Shown: positions 44,931-56,203 of the stretch, piece after piece
How positions within the stretch are numbered: position 1 is the first letter of the stretch
Layout: the number at the start of each line of letters is the position of its first letter
Assembly: GCA_014529385.2 (NCBI GenBank)
Contig: CM043959.1
Location: 47,619,928 to 47,683,927, forward strand
Reading direction: 5' to 3'
DNA length: 64,000 bases
Origin: Adiantum capillus-veneris
Lineage: Eukaryota; Streptophyta; Polypodiopsida; Polypodiales; Pteridaceae
Notes under the pieces: generated by a model
Told to the model about the DNA's origin: nothing
Databases searched by the model: none
What the model saw: the letters and a program-made list of their open reading frames with translations, nothing else
Made by a program: the position numbers and the translations under genes

Positions 44931-46848
44931 CGAGGGAGGAGGTAACTGCTAAGCTAAGCGAAGATTTGACCAAGCAAGAGAGATAAGGCTATGTCAAGCT
45001 ATGTGCCTCTTTTTTGAATTTGTTTCCGACAAAGTACGAGGATCTATGAGGAGCAAAGTGTGCTGAGCACAAGATAGTTCTTAAAGAAGGGTGTAAACCA
45101 AAGGCGCAGAAGCGAAGGAGGTTAGAGGAGATTCAAAAGGAGGCTCGTTGACTGGAATTTAACCAATTGTTAGATGCAGGTATTATATACCCCATGAAGG
45201 AGTCAGAGTGGTTTTCTCCGGTGGTTATCAGCCCTAAGAAGAGTGGAAAATGGCTGGTGTGCATTGACTACAAGCCATTGAATGCGGCGACCAAGAGAAA
45301 CCACTATCGGCTGCCATTTCAAGATGAAATCTTAAATCAGGTGGCAGGTCATGAGAGGTACTCTATTATGGATGGATTTTCAGGGTACTTTTAGATAGGG
45401 ATTTCTATTGAATATTACTTGAAGATGACATTTATCTCTCCATGGGGGTTCTTTGCCTATCATTCGCAGGATTCCGTTTGGTTTGGTGAATGCCTACGCC
45501 ACCTTCCAAGACTGGATGAATGGGGTGTTTGGTCCCTACTTGGGTAGGTTCATTAGAGTTTTCATGGATGACATTGGATGTTATAGCTCAAGGGTGGATC
45601 ATTTGTCAAAGTTGCGGCTATGTTTTAAAAGATTTCATGAAGAAGGAGGTCAGTTGAATCCTAATAAGTGCAAGCTAGCACAACCTCAAGCGCAGTTGCT
45701 AGGTCATGTGGTGTCACAAAATGGAATTGAGGCACATCCGAAAAAGGTCAAGGTGCTAGTCTTGATGGAGCCTCCCTCTAATGCGCAAGGTTTGGCCTCC
45801 TTTGTACATAATCTAAAGTACTTGTCGCGATTTTTTTTAATGCTATCCCAGTATGTGTATCCTCTCCAAAAGTGGGCTCAACAAGTGCATGGCTTTGAAT
45901 GGGATGAAGATGCTCAAGAAGCTTTTGAGAGGGTGAAAGAAATTTTGTGTCAGCTGCTGTCAACTGTGTGCCCTCCAAGCCAAGAGGATGATTTCTATGT
46001 GGAAATGATGGTAGGTACAGTGGTTATTGGGGTGGTGTTATTGCAAAAGGTAGAAAGGAGCTACAAGCCTATCTACTTTGAAAGTAGGGTGATAAGTCCT
46101 GGAGAGGTGACTTACACTGAAGTGGAGCAGTGGGCCATGGCATTGGTTTTTACTTGCAAGAAGTTCAAAATGCACCTCATTGTGCATAAGTTTTATGTGT
46201 TGACGGCTAAAAATACGTTTCCTGAAGTGGTGTTACACTTAAATCCAGGGAAGTGGATCATGAAGTGGGTGATAGAGTTGCAAGAATTCGAGTTTGAGTT
46301 CAAGACCGACCATACAAGTCAATCCCATTTGGCAGAAATTTTGGTCAGCAAGGCCATAGATCTGCCAATTTATCCCAGAGTGGTGCGAGATCAAGCCAGA
46401 GAGGACCTGGTGGGAGCTTTTACCATGTGGCTTGATGGTGCATATAGGAGGGTGATAAATAAAGCTGGTGGAAGTCTGGTGATACATGATCCACACGGCA
46501 AGGTAATCTTCTCAAAAGCCTATGATTTGGAGGATGTCCATACTAACAATGACGCAGAATATCTTGCCCTCCATCTAGGTTTGAAACAATGCGTTGAGCT
46601 CGTCATTTCTAGGTTAGTTCTCAAAGGTGATGCATTATTGGTTATCAAGCAATTATTAGGCCAATGGTAGGTAAAGCGCGATTCCTTAAAGCATTGGTCC
46701 TTTGCCATCAAAAAGCTGTTGAAGTTATTTAGGAAAATCTAGTTCAAGCATATGAAGAGAGAGCACAACCAAGAGGCAAACCAGCTAGCAAGCAGTAAGG
46801 TGCAGATACATGTCACAGGCATATATGTGGCCCTGGCCACATACACAG
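44931..46848 (+). pseudogene. Tat-B reverse transcriptase, RNase H and second RNase H, cut by Tat-C
   Basis: The RT has LLDAGIIYPMKESEWFSPVV, a break at 45394, RIPFGLVNAYATF, VFMDDIGCYS and LLGHVVSQNGIE. The first RNase H is degenerate (FYVEMMVGTVVIGVVLLQK). The second has MWLDGAYRRVINKAGGSLVI, NNDAEYLALHLGL and LKGDALLVIKQLL. The last recognisable piece, HNQEANQLASSKVQ, sits 60 bp before the Tat-C LTR. Integrase would follow beyond all nested insertions, outside this window. Confidence 0.87.
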
Positions 46849-48145
46849 TGATCCGAGCCTATCACAAATTTTTGTTTACTATATTTTTTTGGTCTTCCTT
46901 GCTTCTAGAGGTTTACAATAAAAGAAAGAGTGAGAACAACCTCTTGGAAAAATTCAAAAAAATGATTTGATGGGAATTTTTCCTTGACTAGTTCACCGGA
47001 GGTGAAAGGGAGAACCTAATGGTAAAGGGAAGGGAAAATATGTAAATGTGAAAAGAAAAGATATGATGTGGTTGTGGAGCCATGCACCCATGATTCAAGG
47101 GACATGAGTGGCTCATATCATCATGGATTTGGAGCCATATGATGATTCAAACAGATGGGACCAGGGCGGAAGATTTGGTAAAGGAAGAAAACAGACACAT
47201 GATTTTGATGGATTTTTAAAAAATACTTCCACTCTGATCCAAGAAAAGTTGTCTTCATCAAAGTTGTAGCTGACAAGCTGGAGATTTTGACCATATTTTT
47301 TTTATAATTTTTGCATCTACGTTCTAGGAGATATGTCCAAAATGGCAGACGCCAGTTTTTTCAACTGTGGTGGAGACCACCCCCTCTACCTTTACACACA
47401 CACCCTTCCTTTTCCACATTGAGTCCTTCTCTAAAAATCAGCCATTAGTCTTCTCACCCTCCCCTCCTTCCTCCTCTCTCTCAAGCTCAAAAAACCATCA
47501 CAAATTCCTCTTCTAATCACCTCTCAAATCATGCTTAATCTTGTTGTAATTCATAAGTTCTCATTCAACCCCTTTCTATTATTACTAGATATGTATTGAT
47601 TTTATGTAGATTCTTTACATTTTAAAATAAGGAAGCTCTTGGACTCAAGCTATGGAGGAAGGAGTGAAGACAACACAAGTGATGATGGAGCCAATTAGTT
47701 GCAAATTGGTCAACAAATCCCTTGGAAGGAGCTTCTTCATTGGTGGAATGTCCCTAATCAAGCTTCATTTGTACAAATTGCACTTGGATCTTAACCTCAC
47801 TCCTAATCACTCTCTTTCCTATATAAAGAGGCCCCCCCCTTTGTAATTTCAAGTCTCCCTCAGCCCCATTGAGTCTTTGTATCACTCATCATGAGCCCAT
47901 AAAGCTCATTCATTCACTCTATTCTTGCACATTCGAGACTGCAAATTGTTTTATGCTAGTAACCTCCTCTCCTCTTACTTATGTTAATTAAGAGAGATCT
48001 TTTATGTGTGTGTGAGAGTGCTTGATGTGATATTGGTTAATTCTTGAGTTGTTGTTTAGTAATCTACATGCTATTTGTGTTGGGAGTGCTTGAAGTTATC
48101 CATTCCTTGTACACACACTAAGGTTAATGCTTCATTCATAGTGAT

Positions 48146-48206
<61 letters not shown>

Positions 48207-48321
48207 TGTAGCGGTCCTAGTCCACGCTTCCAAGACTAGGTGGTGCCCTCATCTCATTTCCCTTGTGGTGCAATGGAGTTTGTTTTGGTGTAGAGGCCGC
48301 CATTCCAAATTTCCTTCGTCA
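46849..48321 (+). repeat. 5' LTR of Tat-C
   Basis: 1473 bp, TGATCCGAG to CTTCGTCA. A TATA box CTATATAAAG lies at about 47819-47828. A (CT)n run of 56 bp lies at 48148-48203. A 64-codon frame at 47652 is matched in the other LTR only because the LTRs are copies. Confidence 0.88.
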
Positions 48322-48326
48322 TAAAT

Positions 48327-48340
48327 TGGTGCCCCCACGG
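48327..48340 (+). other. Primer binding site of Tat-C
   Basis: TGGTGCCCCCACGG follows the LTR by 5 bp. A matching TGGTGCCCCCA occurs in Tat-D, so it is a family feature. I cannot assign the tRNA with confidence. Confidence 0.65.
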
Positions 48341-48371
48341 AGGAGTTCTCGAGCAGCGCTCTGTCAATCCT

Positions 48372-48875
48372 ATGAAGGAAGATCCATCAAATTCTCTGAG
48401 ACTTCCACTATGGTGTCCCCAAGAAGCTCGATCAAAGAAGCATCTTTATCGACAAACAGCACGTATGCGGGTAAAGAGAGTTAACTACATACACCCTTCT
48501 TTGCTTCAAGGAAAATCTTGTAGTCATCAAGTCCCTCGGTCAAAGCATTGTGTTGAGTGCTTCGTGGCTAGTGTGAAGACACTTCCTTTGAAGCCTCAAC
48601 TTCAGGTGGTGAAAGCACTCTCAAACTCGGGTATTAACAAGTTTTTGGAGGGGGAGCTACACATCAATGGGGTGCGGTATTGGCAAGAGGCTATATATGG
48701 TGATGCACTCCAACTACTACTAGCAAGAAGGCTCAAGGTGGTTGAGAGGGTAGCCATTGAACCCTATGAACTCTACAAAGCTAAAGATGGTCACACCAAA
48801 TCTAGGCTAATCACTGGTGAGCAAATTCTTCGTATCTCTCAAATGGTGGGATCCAAGAGAGCTCAACTTCAATGA
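48372..48875 (+). CDS. Upstream ORF of Tat-C, unknown function
   Basis: A 167-codon open frame lies between the primer site and gag. It contains LQVVKALSNSGINKFLEGEL, HINGVRYWQEAIYGDALQLL and RVAIEPYELYKAKDGHTKSR. It looks soluble, with a basic N-terminal third and helical pieces; I recognise no family. Extra ORFs ahead of gag are known in Ogre-type Tat elements, and this may be such an ORF1 or part of it. The beginning is uncertain because the first Met may not be the true start. Confidence 0.5.
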   Translation: MKEDPSNSLRLPLWCPQEARSKKHLYRQTARMRVKRVNYIHPSLLQGKSCSHQVPRSKHCVECFVASVKTLPLKPQLQVVKALSNSGINKFLEGELHINGVRYWQEAIYGDALQLLLARRLKVVERVAIEPYELYKAKDGHTKSRLITGEQILRISQMVGSKRAQLQ

Positions 48876-48904
48876 AGTGCTTCATGGAAGTTTGTATTTA
48901 ATGC

Positions 48905-49330
48905 ACCAATGAATAATCCCATTTTCTACAACTTTCAATCAGTTCAGAATATTAGGGTGAATGTGCGCATTGATAGAAAGATTTTTTTTCCAACAAAGAT
49001 TGGTCTTCTATTTTGGAGCTGAGAGGTTGAGAGAGATATTGTTGTCCCCTGACCCTATAATATTTCCTATTTTTGAGTATAATGTATCTTTTGATGTTCA
49101 CATCTTTATCTTGCTTTAAGCATACTCCATGAATCATAGGGATTTATATGGACCTTTCCAACCTCTTGCTAGACAAACTGTGCATATAATAGCTAGCACA
49201 AAGCTTAGGTTCCAAAACATCATAAGGAACTTACTAGGCCCTCGTCGTCTAGCTGAGATTAATGCATCTATCAATCCATTTATTCTACCCTTAATAAGTG
49301 TTGAGATGTCGAGCTCTACACCTGGAGCTG
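48905..49330 (+). pseudogene. Two copies of a ~65-residue module ahead of gag in Tat-C
   Basis: Copy A (48905-49125) has IRVNVRIDRKIFF and several stops. Copy B (49129-49330) is open: MNHRDLYGPFQPLARQTVHI, then STKLRFQNIIRNLLGPRRLA and EINASINPFILPLI. The two resemble each other and the pair in Tat-D (58871-59321). The shared pattern is I-x-I-x-x-S/D-x-K-x-x-F, then G-x-x-R-x-x-E-I, then N-P-x-I-L-P-L-I. No known domain was recognised. Confidence 0.6.
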
Positions 49331-49690
49331 GCATCCACTACGGGTCTTGGCCGCTTACGGCATTTACTCACTGGCGCGTTAGGTGACCGACACGGAGGAT
49401 CTCTGCCAGTGATTCTACAGCTGGACTACACTTATAGTGCCAGCCTAGTACGCTTCTAGCAAGTTCACACTTAGTGACCGCATGTACATATGTGCTACTT
49501 TTCAGCTTTAGCACTTAGTCATTTAGTACTCTCTTTTCTGTAAAGAAGAAGAAGAAGCTTTCCATCTTTGTGTGCTTTGTGCTTGTCTTGTGTAGCTCTC
49601 TTGCATCCTCATTCTTTACAATAAGATATGATTTGGGCCTAGACGTTTTCATCTTTGTGCTGTATTGAGAGGAAGGCAACCCATTTTATG
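49331..49690. other. Tat-C spacer before gag
   Basis: No module or domain is recognised in this 360-bp stretch; it includes a short GAAGAAGAAGAAGC run. Confidence 0.55.
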
Positions 49691-50659
49691 ATGGCTTTCC
49701 CTAATTTTTTTGGGCGTAGTGGGGAAAATGCTGGGGATTTTTTGTATAACTTGGAGATGGCTTTCCTTGTCTCTGGGAGGGATGACGAAGCATTGAAATT
49801 GAGAGCTTTTCCTTTGGTGCTCAAAGAAGAAGCTAGGGTATGGTTCCAGGCTCTAGATCCAACCCAAAGAGCTGATTGGGAGGGATTGAAGGTGGCTTTC
49901 CTACGAAGATTTCAACGAGCCAATTCGGCAGAAGAACTATGGCAACGGCTTCTGGCCCTTCATCAAGTTGACCCTCATGGTTATGCAACCTATGAGGAAG
50001 GTTTTCTGAAACTTTGGGGGCAATGGTCAGACTCACTAAACCCTGGTGAGCGAGCTCCCAATTGCCTCCAAAAGGATTGATTTATCTCAGGTTTGTACCC
50101 CTTGCTAAGGGAGAAGGTAAAGAGCAAATTTCCAAATACTTTTGAAGATGCCTTAAGAATTGCTAGGGAAAAGAATCGAAAGATTCTCTATCAAGCCCAA
50201 GCTGGCCAGCTAGCTTTGGGAGGCAATATCACAACTATGGAAGCTTCTCATGTACCAGACCTCAATAGAGGTCAACAAGAAGATATGCTCCAACAAATAA
50301 ACAATCTCACAAACCAGCTAGAGGGTTTGAGAGTAAATCTTGTGCAGGGTGCAAGAAGGCCTATTGAGGGGAATGGTGGGAATCGGCCACCAATGCGACG
50401 TCAAGAAAGGGAAATGTTGTGTGACAATTGTGGGGAAAATGGCCACGACATGTATAATTGCCCTCATCCCAGAAGATATGACTACCCTGTCAGAGGTCCT
50501 CAACAACAAGTAAGTCCTCCCCGTGCTAGAGCTCAAGCACAAGAGCAACCGCAACCTCAAATTTTGCAGCCACCTTGTGCTCAAGCTCAAGCCCCTGCTA
50601 CTCAACCAAATGTGAGCATCATAAGGATGGAGGAGGTTGTCAAGGGTAGAAGCAACTAG
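49691..50659 (+). pseudogene. gag: Tat-C gag with in-frame stops
   Basis: MAFPNFFGRSGENAGDFLYN starts the capsid; LRAFPLVLKEEARVWFQALD is the gag core and TFEDALRIAREKNRKI its end. A zinc knuckle CDNCGENGHDMYNC lies near 50430-50471, followed by a Pro/Gln/Ala-rich tail. TGA at 50078-50080 interrupts the frame (LQKD then FISGLYP), and TAG at 50657-50659 ends it. The pol frame is displaced relative to gag, so either frameshift expression or decay separates them. Confidence 0.88.
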
Positions 50660-50853
50660 GAAGAAATAGCTAAAGGGAAGATGAAGATAGATGAAGTGGC
50701 TACAATGCCTATCAAGCGTGTGCGTGTCCAAGATGAAGTAAAGAAACAAGCAAGGATGCAAGCAATGAAGCAAGTACATCTCGGGCAACTAAAGATGAAT
50801 CCAAGAAGAGAAAGACCCGTACTAGGTCTCAAATTGACATCTCTGATTTCCCT

Positions 50854-53800
50854 ATGGGATCTCGGACACAACCTTATGACTTGACAGCTGATGTGAGTTC
50901 TCAAGGACCAAAGATTACTTGGCCACAACTAGTTCATATCTCCCCAAAGCTGCGACGACAATGGTCAAAAATGGTGAGCACGAGGGCAAAGCGAAGTAAG
51001 CTAGTAAGTGTAATCAAAGCATATGGTCTCAAGGATATAGTGCCTTTGGTGGAGGCTCAAATCAAGGGACAACGGATTCCAAAAACTTACATTGACAGTG
51101 GAGCAGAGGTTTGTGTCATGATAGAAAATCTAATGCATCAATTGGGTTTAGAGGTAATGGAATCATCAAACTTTAGGGAAAAAATGGCCAATAATGTCTC
51201 TGTCACTTGTGTGGGTGTAGTGAAAGCTTTGAGAGTTTCTGTTTTTGGAATCACTACAGAGGTTGATGCTTATGTGATGCCAGTAAAGGGAGAAGGATAC
51301 CCCCTTATTTTAGGACGACCTTGGCTCATGGGTATAGGAGCTAGGCAAGATTGGGCAATAGGAGACTTGGAGTTGAGGCCTCGCGTGGGTGGCCATAGTC
51401 AGAAGGTGGTTTATAACTTGAAGAATGGGCGACAAGAGAACCTTGAACTAGAGACGTCAGCTGATGAGTGGAGCTCAAGTGGATGCTCCTCATCCATGGA
51501 CGAGGAAGAGAGTTCAAGTGAAGAGAGTGATAGCACTCTCGAAGTCATGGGCTTCACCATAAAGGAAACTACCTTATCAGAAGACAACCCAAGGATCCAA
51601 ATGGAGAATGTGTGGGATGCCAGCCTAGAGAAGATGTTATCCAAGGATATAAAGGAAGAAGAAAGGGAGGGTTATGTAAATGTTCTCAAGAAGCATGCAT
51701 CATTTTTTATTTCTGATTACACTCACATTACAGGTGTCACTGCAGTGAAGCATCATATCCATCTAAAAGAAGGGAGCAAGTCAGTAGTACAAAAACTAAG
51801 AAGATTAGGAGTTGTGCAACAAAATGCACTATTGTCCGAGGTGAAGAGACTCTTAGAAGCAGGATTCATATACCCAGTAGAAGATTCAGAATGGGTCTCC
51901 CCAGTAGTGGTGAGGCCAAAGAAGAATGGTAAATGGCGAGTGTGCGTGGATTACAAGCCACTAAATGCTGCAACAAAGAGGGACCACTTCCCTCTCCCAT
52001 TTCAAGATGGGATTCTAAATGAAGTAGCAGGCCATGAGCAATACACAGTGTGTGATGTCTACTCCGGCTACTTTCAAATACGCATTGCAGAGGAGGACCA
52101 TAAAAAGACTACTTTCATCACACCATGGGTCTGTTTTGCATTTCGAGTCATGCCTTTTGGTCTCACCAACGCTCCAGCCACCTTTCAACGATTCATGAAC
52201 ATGGTCTTCCAACCTTACTTTGGTAAGTCCATAAGGGTTTTCATAGATGACTTTTGTATTTACAGCTCCAAAAGTATGCATCTCGGCAAGATTGATGAAG
52301 GATTTACTCGTTTAGCTAAGCTAGGTGGACAACTAAAGAAGGACAAATGTCACATTGGGGAAAGCAAGGTTACACTATTGGGGCATGTAGTGTCCATTGA
52401 TGGAATCGAGGTAGATCCGGAAAAGATAGAAACATTGCTAAATCTACCTTCCCCAACTTCCATCAAACAATTAATCTCTTTCTTGCAAAAGCTAAGATAT
52501 TTGAGTAGATTCATACACTTACTCTCCCAAGTGATATTTCCTCTACAACAGCTGACTCGCCAAGAGACACTTGTTTGGAGCGAAGAAAGTGATGGGCATT
52601 TTAGAGAGATAAAAAAAATGTTAGGGTCACTCCCTGTAATCCTCCAACCTTGTTGGGAAGAAACATTCTTTGTAAACCCTAGTGTGGGAGAAGAGGCCAT
52701 TGGTGCTGCCCTCCTACAAAAAGATCCAAAAACATCCTTTATGAGGCCTGTGTATTTTGCTAGCCGCCTCATGGAAAACACAGAGAAGGCCTACACCCTG
52801 ATGGAACAGCTAGTGTTAGCTCTCATGTTTGCAGTAACCAAATTTCGGCCATACTTGCTACCGAAGAGTTTTGTAATTAGAACTGTGGAGGATATGTTTC
52901 CCTATGCACTACAACATATGGAAATCTCTGACAAAATAGCAAAGTGGGTGGTGCGACTTCAAGAGTTTGATTATACAATACAGGTTGAAAGAACAACTCG
53001 AGCATGCTTAGCCGACATTTTAACAAACAAGTGCTATGAAAAAGTTTTCCATTTGAAGAGAAAGGAACTTCAACCACCTCCAGCTCTAGAGGCTCTGGTC
53101 AATGCTTATAGCCTCTACTTTGATGGAGCATACAAGAGAACCAAGGATAAGGCAGCTGCAGGCATCGTGGTCTTATCTCCATGGGGAGAGAAGATCCATG
53201 GTGAAGGGATCACTCTAGAAGATGTCCACTCCAACAATGAAGCAGAATATCAAGCTCTAATTCATGGCCTTTGTTGGTGCTTGGATAATTCAATTAAGAG
53301 ATTAAATGCTTTTGGTGACTCCATGCTTTTGGTAAGGCAAATGCAAGGTACATGGGCTTGCAAAAATGCCAGTCTCTCTACGAAAATGAGAGAAGCCAAA
53401 ACTCTTATGAGGAGATTTAGGGAGGCACAAGTACATCATGTGCCAAGAGACAAGAACAAGGATGCAGACCACCTAGCATCATCGAAGTTAAATGAGTCAA
53501 TAGTGGGAGTAGTGGCCATCAAACTTCCACTTCAACAAGGCAAGGAGGACTTAGAAGATATTATGCACATTCTGGAGCAAGGAGAGGATCCTAAATACTT
53601 GAATGCAGGGGAAAGGCGATGGTTAGCTAGGAAGGCTACCAAGTATCGCATAGTAAATGATAACTTGTATTGTCTTGGTAAGGATGGTGTGCTTAGGAGA
53701 GTGTCTTTGAAGAGTGAAATTGAAGAGATTTTAAAATCTTGTCACGATGATGTGTGCGGAGGACACTTTGCACACGACATCACTAGTAGAAAGGTTCTAC

Positions 53801-54435
53801 AAGCTGGGTTTACTTGGCCAAGTCTTCATCGTGATGTCAAATACTGGTGTCAAACATGTGATGAATGTCAGAAAGCACGACCACGACGGCTCATAGCTGA
53901 ACCTCAGAACCCAATAAAGGTATATGTGCCCTTTGAGAAGTGGGGAATTGATGCCATAGGGCCTCTACCGCGCACTCAGTCAAGTAAAGAGTACATCATT
54001 ATGGGAGTAGACTGCATGACTAGATGGGCTGAGGCTATGCCGACCAATAGCATTACTACTAAGGATGTGAGTCAGTTCATCTTTGACCACATCTGTTGCC
54101 GGTTTGGCACCCCTCTTGAAATACTATCTGATAGAGGACCAGGGTTTAGAGCAGACTTGGTAGGAGAACTCATGCAGAAGCTAAATATTCAGCATCAACA
54201 CTCTACTCCTTACTACCCTCAGTGCAATGGCTTGGTGGAAAAAGTAAATGGAATCATTTGCAAAATTCTCACCAAACAGGTACATGCCAGGCACCAAGAT
54301 TGGGACAAGCACCTGAATGGAGCTCTATGGGCCTATAGAACCTCCTTCAAAACCACATTAGGGTGCACACCCTTTCATTTGGTTTATGGAAAGGAGGCGC
54401 TTTTGCCCATTGAAGTGAAGTTAACAAGTCTTTGA
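50854..54435 (+). CDS. pol: Tat-C Pol: protease, RT, RNase H, second RNase H, integrase
   Basis: One open frame of 1193 residues. Protease YIDSGAEVC (Asp 81) and LILGRPWLMG; RT with [32 protein letters not shown] and FIDDFCIYS (Asp 465-466). The first RNase H lacks its first Asp (FFVNPSVGEEAIGAALLQKD), as usual in this clade. The second RNase H keeps LYFDGAYK (Asp 757), NNEAEYQAL, FGDSMLLV and KDADHLASS. Integrase has a zinc domain (CHDDVCGGHFAHD ... CQTCDECQ) and a complete DDE triad: Asp 1033, Asp 1093, Glu 1129, with 35 residues between the last two. The ATG at 50854 is the first Met; the frame is open further upstream. Confidence 0.93.
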   Translation: MGSRTQPYDLTADVSSQGPKITWPQLVHISPKLRRQWSKMVSTRAKRSKLVSVIKAYGLKDIVPLVEAQIKGQRIPKTYIDSGAEVCVMIENLMHQLGLEVMESSNFREKMANNVSVTCVGVVKALRVSVFGITTEVDAYVMPVKGEGYPLILGRPWLMGIGARQDWAIGDLELRPRVGGHSQKVVYNLKNGRQENLELETSADEWSSSGCSSSMDEEESSSEESDSTLEVMGFTIKETTLSEDNPRIQMENVWDASLEKMLSKDIKEEEREGYVNVLKKHASFFISDYTHITGVTAVKHHIHLKEGSKSVVQKLRRLGVVQQNALLSEVKRLLEAGFIYPVEDSEWVSPVVVRPKKNGKWRVCVDYKPLNAATKRDHFPLPFQDGILNEVAGHEQYTVCDVYSGYFQIRIAEEDHKKTTFITPWVCFAFRVMPFGLTNAPATFQRFMNMVFQPYFGKSIRVFIDDFCIYSSKSMHLGKIDEGFTRLAKLGGQLKKDKCHIGESKVTLLGHVVSIDGIEVDPEKIETLLNLPSPTSIKQLISFLQKLRYLSRFIHLLSQVIFPLQQLTRQETLVWSEESDGHFREIKKMLGSLPVILQPCWEETFFVNPSVGEEAIGAALLQKDPKTSFMRPVYFASRLMENTEKAYTLMEQLVLALMFAVTKFRPYLLPKSFVIRTVEDMFPYALQHMEISDKIAKWVVRLQEFDYTIQVERTTRACLADILTNKCYEKVFHLKRKELQPPPALEALVNAYSLYFDGAYKRTKDKAAAGIVVLSPWGEKIHGEGITLEDVHSNNEAEYQALIHGLCWCLDNSIKRLNAFGDSMLLVRQMQGTWACKNASLSTKMREAKTLMRRFREAQVHHVPRDKNKDADHLASSKLNESIVGVVAIKLPLQQGKEDLEDIMHILEQGEDPKYLNAGERRWLARKATKYRIVNDNLYCLGKDGVLRRVSLKSEIEEILKSCHDDVCGGHFAHDITSRKVLQAGFTWPSLHRDVKYWCQTCDECQKARPRRLIAEPQNPIKVYVPFEKWGIDAIGPLPRTQSSKEYIIMGVDCMTRWAEAMPTNSITTKDVSQFIFDHICCRFGTPLEILSDRGPGFRADLVGELMQKLNIQHQHSTPYYPQCNGLVEKVNGIICKILTKQVHARHQDWDKHLNGALWAYRTSFKTTLGCTPFHLVYGKEALLPIEVKLTSL

Positions 54436-54438
54436 ATA

Positions 54439-54822
54439 TTGGATAGCCAGGTAGGCTCTCAAAAGGAGAAAGTACATCAAAGGATCATGGATCTAGAGAG
54501 GCTGCAATTGGATCGTGAAGAAGCCATCAACCACTATTCTCAAGAAGCAGAGAAGCGGAGAAAAATTTTCAACAAAAAGCTGGCATCCAAAGACATCAAA
54601 AAGGGATCTCTCGTGCTTCGATATGACAATCGCTTCGACACTCGTAAGGATGGAAAGTTTCTTTATCGATGGGAAGGCCCGTTCTTGGTCACCAAAAAGT
54701 TCAAAAATGGCTCTTACAGACTTCAAGACATTGATGGTAAAGTGCACAAGACCAGGACAAATGGATGGCGTCTAATGCCTTATCACATCAGGATAAGGTC
54801 AACCCAAGATCAAAGAAAGTAG
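54439..54822 (+). pseudogene. Tat-C integrase C-terminal tail after an in-frame TGA
   Basis: This is the same frame as pol, separated only by TGA at 54433-54435. DLERLQLDREEAINHYSQEA, then KDIKKGSLVLRYDNRFD, YRWEGPFLVTKKFKNGSY and GWRLMPYHI form the usual C-terminal arm of Tat integrase. A single base change would account for the interruption. Confidence 0.88.
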
Positions 54823-54849
54823 GCTAGAGGCATAAATACCCCTAGCCAG

Positions 54850-54863
54850 GTTTGGGGGGGCTA
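54850..54863 (+). other. Polypurine tract of Tat-C
   Basis: GGTTTGGGGGGGCTA ends just before TGATCCGAG, the start of the 3' LTR. Confidence 0.75.
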
Positions 54864-56160
54864 TGATCCGAGCCTATCACAAATTTTTGTTTACTATATT
54901 TTGTTGGTCTTCCTTGCTTCTAAAGGTTTAAAATAAAAGAAAGAGTGAGAACAACCTCTTGGAAAAATTCAAAAAAATGATTTGATGGGAATTTTTCCTT
55001 GACTAGTTCACCGGAGGTGAAAGGGAGAACCTAGTGGTAAAGGGAAGGGAAAATATGTAAATGTGAAAAGAAAAGATATGATGTGGTTGTGGAGCCATGA
55101 ACCCATGATTCAAGGGTCATAAGTGGCTCATATCATCGTGGATTTGGAGCCATATGATGATTCAAATAGATGGGACCCAGGTGGAAGACTTGGTAAAGGA
55201 AGAAAACAGACACATAATTTTGCTGGATTTTTCAAAAATACTTCCACTTTGATCCAAGAAAAGTTGTCTTCATCAAAGTTTTAGCTGATGAGCTAGAGAT
55301 TTTGACCATATTTTTTTTATAATTTTTGCATCTACGGTCTAGGAGATATGGCCAAAATGGTGGACGCCAGTTTTTTCAATTGTGGTGGAGACCACCCCCT
55401 CTACCTTTACACACACACCCTTCCTTTTCCACATTGAGTCCTTCTCTAAAAATCATCCATTATTCTTCTCACCCTCCCCTCCTTCCTCTTCTCTCTCAAG
55501 CTCAAAAAACCATCACAAATTCCTCTTCTAATCACCTCTCAAATCATGCTTAATCTTGTTGTAATTCATAAGTTCTCATTCAACCCCTTTCTATTATTAC
55601 TAGATATGTATTGATTTTATGTAGATTCTTTACATTTTAAAATAAGGAATCTCTTGGACTCAAGCTATGGAAGAAGGAGTGAAGACAACACAAGTGATGA
55701 TGGAGCCAATTAGTTGCAAATTGGTCAACAAATCCCTTGGAAGGAGCTTCTTCATTGGTGGAATGTCCGTAATCAAGCTTCATTTGTACAAATTGCACTT
55801 GGATCTTAACCTCACTCCTAATCACTCTCTTTCCTATATAAAGATGTCCCTCCCTTTGTAATTTCAAGTCTCCCTCAGCCCCATTGAGTCTTTGTATCAC
55901 TCATCATGAGCCCATAAAGCTCATTCATTCACTCTATTTTTGCACATTCTAGACTGCAAATTGTTTTATGCTAGTAACCTCCTCTCCTCTTACTTATGTT
56001 AATTAAGAGAGATCTTTTATGTGTGTGTGAGAGTGGTTGATGTGATTTTGGTTAATTCTTGAGTTTTTCTTTAGTAATCTGCATGCTATTTGTGTTGGGA
56101 GTGCTTGAAGTTATCCATTCCTTGTACACACACTAAGGTTAATGCTTCATTCATAGTGAT

Positions 56161-56199
<39 letters not shown>
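54864..56199 (+). repeat. 3' LTR of Tat-C, left part only
   Basis: It follows the left LTR for 1.33 kb with only scattered differences (about 97% by eye), including the TATA box at about 55833, and stops in the (CT)n run at 56163-56199. The remaining ~120 bp, present at 48204-48321 in the left LTR, are missing here because Tat-D follows. Confidence 0.9.

Positions 56200-56203
<4 letters not shown>

Larger units (their letters stand above)
46849..56199 (+). mobile_element. Tat-C: nearly complete Tat-lineage Gypsy, right LTR interrupted
   Basis: Left LTR 46849-48321, primer site, two upstream coding segments, gag, protease, RT, RNase H, second RNase H, integrase, polypurine tract, and a right LTR (54864-56199) that stops inside a (CT)n tract where Tat-D begins. 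The second RNase H between the first and integrase is the mark of the Tat clade. Only three in-frame stops were found in gag-pol. It sits in the second RNase H of Tat-B, so the two relatives are in the same orientation. Confidence 0.92.

Noticed and set aside
47652-47846. 64-codon frame in the Tat-C LTR with a near-identical partner at 55667-55861
   Set aside because: The two are the two LTRs of one element, so their agreement reflects LTR identity and not coding conservation.
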